Below, piece after piece: positions 27,414 through 36,989 of a stretch of 64,000 bases of DNA. The stretch lies in contig CAVVAR010000004.1 of assembly GCA_963746315.1 (NCBI GenBank), positions 62,001-126,000 on the forward strand, read 5' to 3'. This stretch comes from Ga0077555 sp963746315. Its GTDB lineage: Bacteria; Pseudomonadota; Alphaproteobacteria; Rhizobiales; Hyphomicrobiaceae. Numbering within the stretch: position 1 is the first letter of the stretch; the number at the start of each line of letters is the position of its first letter. Below the pieces are notes generated by a model. It ran no database searches. It was not told the origin of the DNA and saw nothing but the letters and a program-made list of their open reading frames with translations. Position numbers and translations under genes: made by a program.

Positions 27414-27878
27414 GTGAGCGCCCCGGCCATCGCGACTGTGCATGCCACCGCCGTCTCGATAGCGGGACGCGGGGTGCTGATCATCGGGTCCTCGGGCGCT
27501 GGCAAGTCCAGTCTCGCCCTCGGCGTGCTCACGTCGCCCTTCCTCGAGGACGGGCAGATCGTCGATGCCTGCCTCATTTCCGATGATCAGGTCGTGCTCG
27601 AGCGCATTGACGGCCGCCTCTACGGCTCACCTCCGCCGACAATAGCCGGCAAGCTCGAGGTACGTGGCCTTGGCATCCTTCCATTTCGACATGCCCGCCT
27701 GGCCCGCATGACACTCGTGGTCGAGCTCAAGCCGGTGCCCCAGATCGACCGGCTGCCCGACCCGGCTGTGCGGCACACCGTGCTGGATGTGGATCTCCCG
27801 ATCGTCGCCATCGACCCCACCGCCCCCGGGGCAGCGGCGCGGGTCTACTTGGCGGCGCTTCGGCTCGAAAAAGACTAA
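27414..27878 (+). CDS. hprK: HPr kinase/phosphorylase, short alphaproteobacterial form
   Basis: Phosphorylates/dephosphorylates HPr on its regulatory serine. It has 154 residues, only the C-terminal catalytic domain of the Gram-positive enzyme, as is usual in alphaproteobacteria. It shows the P-loop GSSGAGKSSLALGVL and the capping region around the conserved LISDDQVVL and GSPPPTIAGKLEVRGLGIL. The start is GTG at 27414 (VSAPAIATVHATAVSI), with GGAGG 7 nt upstream and just after the chvG stop. In this group it links the PTS to ChvGI-type regulation; the gene order here fits that. Confidence 0.94.
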   Translation: MSAPAIATVHATAVSIAGRGVLIIGSSGAGKSSLALGVLTSPFLEDGQIVDACLISDDQVVLERIDGRLYGSPPPTIAGKLEVRGLGILPFRHARLARMTLVVELKPVPQIDRLPDPAVRHTVLDVDLPIVAIDPTAPGAAARVYLAALRLEKD

Positions 27879-28096
27879 ACCGCCGTCAATGAGTTGCCGA
27901 TGCGCCGCGGTTTGGCGCAGACTGGGGGAAGCCGCAACAATCAGGCTCGATTGATGGTAGCCAAGAACCGCGATTCGGCTAAAAGGCAGGAAGAGGACGG
28001 ATTGGTCGCTGACGTTGCGCCGCACGCCTGCCTCACAAGTCCCACAGTACCGTTCAGAACGCAGCTCCACATGTGCTCTCAACGAAAGGCGGATTG

Positions 28097-28501
28097 ATGA
28101 TCGGCATCGTGATCATCACACACGGGGGGCTCGCAACCGAGTTCCGTGCCGCGCTGGAGCATGTCGTCGGCCCTCAGGACGGGCTCGAGACCCTGTCGAT
28201 CGGCCCCGACGACGACATCGAGACGCGCCGTACCGAGCTGATCGCGGCTGTTCAGCGGGCGGACAGGGGGCGCGGTGTGGTCGTCCTGACCGACATGTTC
28301 GGCGGCACCCCCTCGAATCTCGCCATTTCGGTGATGGATGACACGGGCGCCGAGGTACTGGCAGGTGTCAATCTGCCAATGCTCGTTCGCCTGGCTAGCG
28401 TCCGGCGAGATAAATCCCTGGCCGAGGCCGTGGATCTCGCGAAGGAAGCCGGCCGCAAGTACATCTCCGTTGCGAGTCAGGTCCTCTCCGGCGAGACTTG
28501 A
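28097..28501 (+). CDS. PTS EIIA component, mannose family
   Basis: A 134-residue EIIA(Man)-type phosphocarrier that receives phosphate from HPr on His9 (MIGIVIITHGG). Other family features are VVVLTDMFGGTPSNLAIS and the C-terminal KYISVASQVLSG. ATG 28097 is chosen over an upstream ATG that lacks conserved sequence. No sugar-specific membrane components are encoded nearby, so this is a regulatory, not transport, PTS, as generally found in Hyphomicrobiales. It lies between hprK and ptsH. Confidence 0.94.
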   Translation: MIGIVIITHGGLATEFRAALEHVVGPQDGLETLSIGPDDDIETRRTELIAAVQRADRGRGVVVLTDMFGGTPSNLAISVMDDTGAEVLAGVNLPMLVRLASVRRDKSLAEAVDLAKEAGRKYISVASQVLSGET

Positions 28502-28528
28502 GCCGAACACGTCTCCGAAGGACCATCC

Positions 28529-28810
28529 ATGTCCAATGCCACGCCGCGGGTCGAGCTCACGATCCGCAACAAGAAGGGGCTGCACGCGCGCGCCTCCGCC
28601 AAGTTCGTCAAGTGCGCCGAAACCTTCGACGCGACCATCCAGGTCACCCGCGAGGGGCAGACCGTAGGCGGCACATCGATCATGGGCCTCATGATGCTCG
28701 CGGCAGGCCAGGGGACGACCATCATCATCGAATCCGAGGGGCCGCAAGCCCGCGAGGCCATCGCTGCTCTGACGGCGCTCGTCGAGGATGGCTTTGGCGA
28801 GGAGGACTGA
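28529..28810 (+). CDS. ptsH: HPr phosphocarrier protein
   Basis: A 93-residue HPr. The catalytic His19 is in NKKGLHARASAKFV and the regulatory serine (Ser50) is in GGTSIMGLMMLAAGQG, the target of HprK. The C-terminal acidic tail GFGEED is common. The gene follows the EIIA gene by 27 bp. Phosphate would come from a PtsP/PtsI enzyme encoded elsewhere. Confidence 0.96.
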   Translation: MSNATPRVELTIRNKKGLHARASAKFVKCAETFDATIQVTREGQTVGGTSIMGLMMLAAGQGTTIIIESEGPQAREAIAALTALVEDGFGEED

Positions 28811-28828
28811 CCGATCCGCAAACGGCAA

Positions 28829-28854
28829 CGGCTGGATCTCGAAAGAACCAGCCG
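28829..28854. terminator. Hairpin between ptsH and the convergent TadG-like gene
   Basis: CGGCTGG (28829-28835) pairs with CCAGCCG (28848-28854) around a 12-nt loop in the 70-bp gap between convergent genes. It is a moderate stem without a clear T-run, so termination is likely but not certain. Confidence 0.45.
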
Positions 28855-28880
28855 CGCCTTAACTTCAAAGACGGGGGCGC

Positions 28881-30461
28881 TTACTGCGAAAGCCTCAGCT
28901 TCGCCACCTGGAGAGCGATATCGCGGAAAGCCTGGCGCAGCGCCGCGCCATCCGCCGCATTGTAGAACTTCGTCGTATCCGAGGCGCAGTTGCGAAGCGT
29001 ATTGATGGCCTCCTCGTTGCCGCCCAGAGCAAAGCCGACCGTATAGACCGTGATCCCCGTACCAGTCTTCATGGACGTGCAGAGCTGCTGTGCCTGCGTG
29101 TTCGAGAGCCCATTGTTGGCATTGCAGTTGATCTTGGTGCTGTTGCCGCCGCTACCCGAACCACTATCCTTGGCAACGACGCCGTTACAGTGACCCGTGT
29201 TGTACGCGCCATCCGTCATTAGAATGGCGATCTTCTCGACGCCTTCAGTGTTGTAGGCGGCCGGCCGATTGGCTTGTGGCCAGAGGTGAGCCCAGCTCGG
29301 AGCCAGCATATACCAGGCCCAGGCGGTACCCATCTGACCGGCCGTAGAGCCGGCGATCGCCATCTTGTCGATGCGCCGCTTGAGCATCACCTTGTCGTTC
29401 GACAGCGGCTGTACCGAGTTGACCTCGAGGTCGCTCGTGTTGATCGTCATATAGCCGCAGCTCGACGACGAGGATGAGCCGTAGGACGGCCCTACCTTGT
29501 CTGCGGGATCATTCGGAGCGGCATCAGTCGCCCAATTCACACCCGTGCGCTCCGTGACGCAGTAGGACGAGGCCTGCCAGGTATTGTAGCTGCCGTCCGG
29601 CCGCTGGAACTTGTACCACTTCGCCGGAGAGCCCCACGTCCACTGGCTCGACGACGGTGAGGAAGCAGAGTAGCCGGTGCAAGGCGAGCTCGAGCTCGTG
29701 CAGGTGCTGGCCTTCAGGTCGCCACGCACCTGCTTGACGAGATCGATCGAGCCAAGGTTCACGCCGTCGGCAAACGGAACCAGAGCCACCTTCGAGGTGT
29801 GCTCGGACTGATCGTCCCAGACGACGATGTCGATCAGGTCCTTGGCCGCAGCCTTGAGATCGTCGATCTTCGTCCCGGCCATCGAGCCGGTAACGTCGAG
29901 CATCATCGCGATCTCTAGGCTCGAGTCGCCATTGCCGCCGGCGGCCAGGATTGCTTCAGCCTTGGCGGATACGGTGTACTCGATCGCCTCCCCCGGCCGC
30001 CCGCGAGCGGTATTGCCAATAGAGGCCGCCGCTGAGAGGAAAGGCGCGTAGAAGGAGGCGCTCGCTGTGAGCGTCAGTGCACTCCGCCCGTTATCGACGG
30101 TGAACGCCGCCACGGTGCTGTTCATGCCGTGCGGCTTGTTCCGATCGAAGAACTGACGCGCAACGCTCTCGGCGAGGGCGAGATCCCGCTCGGTCTGCCA
30201 CACCCGGGCACCCGCCAGGATCGCAGCATCGACCGCGTTCTGTATCTGATCGCGCGCCGTTACGGCTCGCCCGTAATCCACCGCTCCACCAACCAGGGCC
30301 ATGACCACGACGCCGGTCAGGCCAAAGATGATGGCCACGGTCCCCTTCTCGTCACGGCGAAAATTGGTTGTGCGATTGCGCAACTCTCCGAGCGCCCGGA
30401 GCATAGAGCAGCTCGCCTCGTTAGCCTCAAGCCTCTTGGAACGCCCGATAGATTTAAACAC
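28881..30461 (-). CDS. TadG-like pilus-assembly protein with von Willebrand domain (copy 1)
   Basis: A 526-residue membrane-anchored protein. A TadE/TadG-type N-terminal helix (DEKGTVAIIFGLTGVVVMALVGGAVDYGRA) is followed by a von Willebrand A domain. Its metal-site motif is AMMLDVTGSMAGTK and a later segment is KIAILMTDGAYNTGHC. It is rich in Ser/Gly/Cys in the middle. Start chosen at GTG 30461: GGAGG lies 6 nt upstream, and the same GGAGGCGTAnC-GTG arrangement precedes the neighbouring paralog. The C-termini of the two copies are near-identical (ADGAALRQAFRDIALQVAKLRLSQ-like). Such proteins help assemble Flp/Tad adhesive pili, but no other tad genes are in the window. Confidence 0.87.
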   Translation of the reverse strand: MFKSIGRSKRLEANEASCSMLRALGELRNRTTNFRRDEKGTVAIIFGLTGVVVMALVGGAVDYGRAVTARDQIQNAVDAAILAGARVWQTERDLALAESVARQFFDRNKPHGMNSTVAAFTVDNGRSALTLTASASFYAPFLSAAASIGNTARGRPGEAIEYTVSAKAEAILAAGGNGDSSLEIAMMLDVTGSMAGTKIDDLKAAAKDLIDIVVWDDQSEHTSKVALVPFADGVNLGSIDLVKQVRGDLKASTCTSSSSPCTGYSASSPSSSQWTWGSPAKWYKFQRPDGSYNTWQASSYCVTERTGVNWATDAAPNDPADKVGPSYGSSSSSSCGYMTINTSDLEVNSVQPLSNDKVMLKRRIDKMAIAGSTAGQMGTAWAWYMLAPSWAHLWPQANRPAAYNTEGVEKIAILMTDGAYNTGHCNGVVAKDSGSGSGGNSTKINCNANNGLSNTQAQQLCTSMKTGTGITVYTVGFALGGNEEAINTLRNCASDTTKFYNAADGAALRQAFRDIALQVAKLRLSQ

Positions 30462-30702
30462 GTTACGCCTCCGCACCCAAAGTGCAAAACCTGATCTAAT
30501 GTTGCATCAAGAGGCACTAACAGCATCTTAATAAGATCGATCTGTGTCATATTTTTATAAACACATTTATACTCGATTTTTCACACATTTCAATTCAACT
30601 TGTCCTCGGGTTATTTACGCTCACGAAACCATGCTCCGAGGCAGGCATTATTCCTCGCACCACTGCAATCGTCGCGCCAGTTCGACGTCCTGGTTAAACC
30701 GT
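30462..30702. other. A+T-rich gap between the two TadG-like genes
   Basis: The gap between the paralogs runs to 30772 and is visibly A+T-rich from about 30510 to 30620 (for example TCATATTTTTATAAACACATTT). This is the upstream region of copy 1 and probably contains its own promoter. The part next to copy 2 holds that gene's terminator, so the copies are probably separate transcription units. Confidence 0.45.
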
Positions 30703-30743
30703 CAAAAAGAAATCGGCCGGACCTCGATGACGAGATCCGGCCG
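30703..30743 (-). terminator. Rho-independent terminator of TadG-like copy 2
   Basis: Read on the minus strand, CGGCCGGAtCTCG-tcat-CGAGgTCCGGCCG forms a strong stem followed by a T-rich tract (TTTCTTTTT). It lies 30 bp past the stop codon of the gene at 30773-32182. Confidence 0.85.
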
Positions 30744-30772
30744 ACTGCCCTGGAGGGGGTCCGTGGTGTGCG

Positions 30773-32182
30773 CTACTGAGACAGTCGCAGCTTTGCAAGT
30801 TGGAGCGCGATGTCTCTGAAGGACTGGCGCAGTGCCGCACCGTCCGATGCGGAGTAGAACTTCGTCGGGTCCGATGCGCAGTCACGCAGCACGCCCTCGC
30901 CGAGCGTCGTGTCGAGCTGGAAGCCGATGGTGTAGACGATGACACCGGCGTCCTTCATCTCGCGACACGTGTTCTTGGCGAACGCCGAGACGGCGGAGGC
31001 GCTCCAGCTTTTCCCCTTGTAGTAGTTGTACTCGCCGTCGGTCATGAGAATGGCGATCTTCTGCACATCGGGCAGGTTGTAGGCCACCGGACGGCTCGCT
31101 GCGGGCCAGATGCTACTCCAGTTAGGAGAGATCAGGAACCAAGCCCACTCAGTACCAAGGGCACCGGCCGTGGACCCGCTCGCGACGAAGCTGTCGATAT
31201 GGTCCTTCAAGGCAGTCTTATCGCTCGTCAGCGGCATGATCTCGGGGCGCGAGCAGTTGCCGGACGAGGAGTACTGGTCGTTGAGATCGATCGGGCTGTT
31301 GCCGTTTGCCGGCGCATAAGGGCCGACGTACGTGTTGGGCGTCGCTGCCGGCAGGTCATCGCGGTGCTGAGCGACACCCCAGCGATCCGTGACGCATTTC
31401 CTCAGTTTCTTCGTGCTCCCGTTGACAACGCGCGTTGCCGGCAGACCGGTCACGGCGGATGCATAGGGGCCAGCATTGACGCGGTCGGAGAACGGCGCCA
31501 ACGCCACGCGCGACGTGTACTCGCTCTGGTCTTCCCAGATGACGATGTCGATCAGGTCCTTGGCTGCCGCCTTCAGATCCGTGAGCTTTTGCCCCTGCAT
31601 CGACCCAGTCACGTCGAGCATCATCGAGATCTCGAGGTTCGTCTCGGAGTTGCCGCCAACTGCCAGCATCGCCTCTGCCTTTGCCGAGACGGTGTACTCG
31701 ACCGGCGTCGGCGGAAGTCCGCGGACAGTGTTGCCGATAGAGGCAGCCGCAGAGAGGAACGGCGCGTAAAGCGACGACGTCGCCTGGAGCACCAGCGCAT
31801 TGCGCGCGGGGTCCGAGGAGAAGGCACTGACGGACGTATTCACGTTGTGCGGCTTGTTGTTGTTATAGAAGCGGATCCCTGCCTGCTCGGCGAGCGCAAG
31901 GTCCTTCTCCGTCTGCCATACTCTGGCGGCCGCGAGCACAGCGGCATCGACGGCAGTCTGTGTCTGATCCCGCGCGGAGACGGCCCGACCATAGTCCAAA
32001 GCCCCGCCGACAGTTGCCATGACGATGACAGTCATCAAAGCAAAGATAATCGCGATGGTACCCTTTTCGTCCGCACGAAATGCAGACGCTGCAGGTGCCA
32101 ATCGGCCTACCATTGACAGCACAGCTCGCCAGCGATGCTTTTCTTCCCTGCTCGTCGAGAGCGACGCCTTGTTTTCGACCAC
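30773..32182 (-). CDS. TadG-like pilus-assembly protein with von Willebrand domain (copy 2)
   Basis: A 469-residue paralog of the next gene. It shows the same order: basic N-terminus, membrane helix (DEKGTIAIIFALMTVIVMATVGGALDYGRA), ARVWQTEKDLALAEQAG segment, VWA domain with SMMLDVTGSMQGQK and KIAILMTDGEYN, and the shared C-terminus DGAALRQSFRDIALQLAKLRLSQ. The central region between the VWA motifs differs most and is shorter here. Start at GTG 32182 rests on GGAGG with 6-nt spacing. The pair must have arisen by duplication followed by divergence. The likely role is Tad pilus biogenesis or a related surface function. Confidence 0.87.
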   Translation of the reverse strand: MVENKASLSTSREEKHRWRAVLSMVGRLAPAASAFRADEKGTIAIIFALMTVIVMATVGGALDYGRAVSARDQTQTAVDAAVLAAARVWQTEKDLALAEQAGIRFYNNNKPHNVNTSVSAFSSDPARNALVLQATSSLYAPFLSAAASIGNTVRGLPPTPVEYTVSAKAEAMLAVGGNSETNLEISMMLDVTGSMQGQKLTDLKAAAKDLIDIVIWEDQSEYTSRVALAPFSDRVNAGPYASAVTGLPATRVVNGSTKKLRKCVTDRWGVAQHRDDLPAATPNTYVGPYAPANGNSPIDLNDQYSSSGNCSRPEIMPLTSDKTALKDHIDSFVASGSTAGALGTEWAWFLISPNWSSIWPAASRPVAYNLPDVQKIAILMTDGEYNYYKGKSWSASAVSAFAKNTCREMKDAGVIVYTIGFQLDTTLGEGVLRDCASDPTKFYSASDGAALRQSFRDIALQLAKLRLSQ

Positions 32183-32713
32183 GATACGCCTCCAGCGCAA
32201 ATATTGGTACTAGGCCTTGACATTGCCTGAAACGCCTTGCGTACAATTTAACTCGACCGCAGAATGGCGGGGGCATCCAATTAGTAATTGCGGGAATTTT
32301 CGAATATTCTATTTTAAGCGAATTCGATTGGCATAATTCATATCTCGGCAACCGTTCAATTTTTACGGGACACGTGCGGAGGTTTCACCATCGGCACGCG
32401 CGGACCGGCAAGAAGGACCCTGGCACTCGTCGAACTCGATACGCCGGCGGCCGTCCACTCCCTGCCTGGGCAACGTATGGCACGGGCGGTGCAAGCCTCC
32501 TGGCCCCGGCCAGCGCGGGACATCGAGACATAAGCATTTCTTTATATCCTCGTTGCGCTCGGCAATCGAGAGGGCTATAGAGCCTCGGCGCCGGGGTGGT
32601 TAAAGCTGCCCAGTGCGCCTGAGGCAGCCCGAGCGACGCGACTGGCTACGCTGCCAGCGCCGGATGCTTGGCTGCCTGCCAATTTCCGACAACGGGAAGG
32701 ACTGGTTAGGCAC
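32183..32713. other. 531-bp intergenic region between TadG-like copy 2 and ahcY
   Basis: Divergent regulatory region. The left half (about 32220-32370) is A+T-rich (TTTAAC, TATTCTATTTTAAG) and should carry the promoter of the minus-strand TadG-like gene. The right half returns to high G+C and contains the dyad annotated at 32528-32547. No coding sequence or known RNA motif was recognised. Confidence 0.45.
32528..32547. promoter_or_regulatory. A/T-rich dyad upstream of ahcY, possible SahR-type operator
   Basis: ACATAAGCATTTCTTTATAT is an imperfect palindrome, with 7 of 10 positions symmetric, about 166 bp before the ahcY start. Its core resembles the ATAAAGA...TCTTTAT sites I associate with the ArsR-family, S-adenosylhomocysteine-responsive regulator SahR upstream of methionine-cycle genes. 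That comparison is from memory and unverified. Confidence 0.35.
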
Positions 32714-34120
<1,407 letters not shown>

Positions 34121-34426
34121 CGATCGGCTGCCGCTTCCGTCGGCGGAATTGGACCAAGCTCTAGGCCGATGGCCTCGCTCGCCGCCCCTGTGGGTGCGCG
34201 GGCGGGGCCATCGACGTTCATGTGCTGTGACACGCCCCAATCCTGGCACGGGTGCCGACCGGGTTGCCACAGCGGACGCGAAGAAGTGCCACGGCTACGC
34301 CGCCGACTCTAGGCAGAGCGGGCCTCGGGCCGCATAATCGCTAACAATTCGTTAATCTTCGCCGGTGCCGCCGGTTCTGTTTCGCGTCCGAGCCTATCGA
34401 GCTGGCTTTCCTCTTCCGGGAGCGCG
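34121..34426. other. ahcY-divL intergenic region
   Basis: A 306-bp gap. It contains the CtrA-like site annotated at 34341-34355 and a good ribosome-binding site before divL. No terminator with a T-run and no gene were recognised. Confidence 0.4.
34341..34355. promoter_or_regulatory. CtrA-like box upstream of divL
   Basis: CTAA-CAATTCG-TTAA matches the alphaproteobacterial CtrA consensus TTAA-N7-TTAA at 7 of 8 fixed positions. It lies 71 bp before the divL start codon in the only long gap upstream of this operon. Binding is inferred from sequence alone. Confidence 0.45.
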
Positions 34427-36989
34427 ATGCAGTCCGCAACCAATCCCCCGAGCAAAGGCGTCAACGCGCGCGCCGAGCTGATGTTGTTGCTGGTCGCCAG
34501 CATCGCATGTGCCATCGTGCTGACCGCCGCGATCGCCGACCGCAGCTCGCAAGGCGTCGGCACCATGAAGCTGGCGCATGTATTGGCGCTTGCCGTCACG
34601 AGCGGAGCCATGGCCGTGGCCCTGGCGCTGCTCTGGCGCTCGAACTCGCGCCGCCCGCAGAATGGGCCGCCGCCGCGAGGACGAGACGGCCGAGCTGCGT
34701 CGCAACCTCGCTTCCGCCGAGGCCATACTGAAGGCCGAGCCACAGGTGCTGATCTACTGGCAGCACGGCCAGAGCGTACGTATTGCCGTCAACACACTGA
34801 CGACCGTTGCCGGCCTGCCCGACGATCCCCAGCAGCTTCTGCGATTCGGCCAGTGGCTGGAGCCGCAAGGCGCCCACGATCTCAAGTCAGGCCTCGATAC
34901 GCTGTTTGCGATGGGCCGTCCGTTCAATCTGCTGCTGCGGACATCGGCCGGCGGTCATGTCGAGGCCGATGGGCGGGTCGCAGGCGGTCGCGCCATCCTG
35001 AGGTTGCGCGATGTGGCCGGCTCCCGGCGCGATCTCGCCCGCATCATGGACCAGCACCGGCAGCTGGCGCGTGACATTTCCTTATCACGTGCACTGCTCA
35101 ATGCTTTGCCGATGCCCGTCTGGTTGCGCGGCGCCGACGGCAAGATCTCCTGGGTCAACAAGGCCTACGTCACCGCCGTCGAGGCGACCGACGAGGCCGA
35201 GGTGCGCGACCGGCAGGTCGAGCTCCTGGAATCACGGCAGCGGGACGAGCTGAAGGCCGTCGTCGGCGTCGGCAGCCCTTTCGAGAAGCGCTTGTCGCTC
35301 AATATCGCTGGCGAGCGGCGGTCGCACGACGTCGTGGCGTTGCCACTCGGCGACGCGCTTGCTGCCGCAGCGATCGACATCACCGCCGCCGAGAGCGCGC
35401 GCGGGGAGCTCGACCGCCAGATCGTCGCCTACGACCGGACCCTCGATCGCGTCGCAACGGCTGTCGCCATTTTTGGGCCGGATCAGCGGCTGACATTCGC
35501 CAATTCGGCCTATCAACAGCTGTGGGGTCTCGATCCCGAATGGCTTGCGACGGCCCCCACCGATGCCGAGATCCTCGACCGGCTGCGTGAGGCTGGCAAG
35601 CTCCCCGATGTCGTCAGCCGGCCGGAGCCTAGCCCGGATGGCTCCGGGGAGACGGCCGCGCCGGAAGCCGTCAACTACCGCACCTGGAAGGTGCGCGTTC
35701 TGGCGGCCGCTAAGGGCGAGACCACGCAGGAGGAAGGCTGGTATTTGCCGGATGGCCGCACGTTGCACGTCACGATCGAGCCACGGGCGGGCGGCGGAGC
35801 CACGCAATTCTTCGACGACGTCACCGAGCGGATCAGCCTCGAGAGCCGTTACAATGCGCTGATCGACGTGCAGCGGGAAACCCTGGATCATCTGAAGGAA
35901 GGCATCGCCGTGTTCGGCACCGACGGGCGACTGAAGCTGTCGAACCATGCCTTCGAGCGAATCTGGAAACTGTCGCCCCGCATGCTGAGCCAGGGCCCGC
36001 ATATCGAGGTGATCGCACGCCAGTGCCAGGTTCTCGTCGGCGATACGGACGCTTGGAGCACAATCGCGAACGTCGCGACGGGGATATCCGACATCCGGCA
36101 ATCCTCCGAAGGCCAGATCGCACGCGCCGACCAGAGCGTCATTGATTACGCCGCTCTGCCGCTTCCGGACGGCGGCATTCTGGTCTCCTTCGCCGACGTT
36201 ACGGTCTCCAAGCGTTACGAGCGCGCCCTGATCGAGCGCAACGAGGCGCTGGTAGCCGCTGATCGGCTGAAGAGCCAGTTCATCAGCCACGTGTCCTACG
36301 AGCTGAGGACGCCGCTGACCAATATCATCGGCTTCTCCGAGCTCCTCGAGAGCCCCCGCACCGGCCCCCTCAACGACAAGCAGCGCGAGTATCTGACCGA
36401 CGTCGGCGCCTCCTCACGCCAGCTCCTCGCGATCATCGACGACATCCTCGACCTCGCCAATATCGACGCCGGTGCGCTCGAGCTCAGAATGGCGCCGGTC
36501 AAGGTCCAGCCGATCATCGACGGCGCCCTGCTCGCCGTCCGAGACCGTGCGTCGCGGGCCCGGATCAAGCTCGACGTCACGATAGCGCCCGATGTCGAGG
36601 CAATCCTGGGCGATGAGGCGCGCGTGCGCCAGATTTTCTATAATATCCTGTCCAACGCCATCGGCTTCTCCCCGCCGGGTGGAACGGTGAAGGTCACCTC
36701 GGAGCGTCAACAAGGCATGATCGCGTTCAAGGTCCAGGACGAAGGCGTCGGCATCCCGAAGAGCCAGCAGCGTGCCGTGCTCGAGCGTTTCGTGTCGCGC
36801 AGCCAAGGCTCGAAGCACCGTGGCGCCGGTCTCGGCCTGCCCGTGGCGAAGAGCTTGGTCGAGCTGCACGGCGGTCGCCTGCAGCTCGAGTCCGAGCCCG
36901 GCATCGGCACCACCGTGACCGTGCTGCTGCCCGAGCCACCGATCGCCCCAGCACCGCCGCTGCTCGACGCCCGGAAGGCCACGGCATGA
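34427..36989 (+). CDS. divL: DivL-type PAS pseudo-histidine kinase, with an apparent +1 frameshift near 34665-34680
   Basis: Cell-cycle regulator controlling CtrA activity through CckA. ATG 34427 with GGGAG upstream starts a frame encoding two membrane helices (LLLVASIACAIVLTAA, VLALAVTSGAMAVALALLW). From about 34662 the homology continues in the next frame (RREDETAELRRNLASAEAILKAEPQVL) to 36989; one extra base in GGGCCGCCGCCGCG explains the switch. PAS-like domains follow, then the dimerisation motif FISHVSYELRTPLTN, with Tyr (codon 36297-36299) in place of the phospho-accepting His, the DivL hallmark. The HATPase domain includes NILSNAIGFSPPGG and DEGVGIP. The stop overlaps tsaE by 4 nt. 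Confidence 0.88.

Noticed and set aside
27877..27913. Inverted repeat AAACCGC/GCGGTTT after hprK as a terminator
   Set aside because: Only 7 bp with a 23-nt loop and no T-run; the downstream EIIA and HPr genes are probably in the same regulatory cluster.
32548..32713. SAH or SAM riboswitch in the ahcY leader
   Set aside because: No pseudoknot or conserved core of the SAH, SAM-II or SAM/SAH motifs could be recognised by eye; an Rfam covariance search would be decisive.
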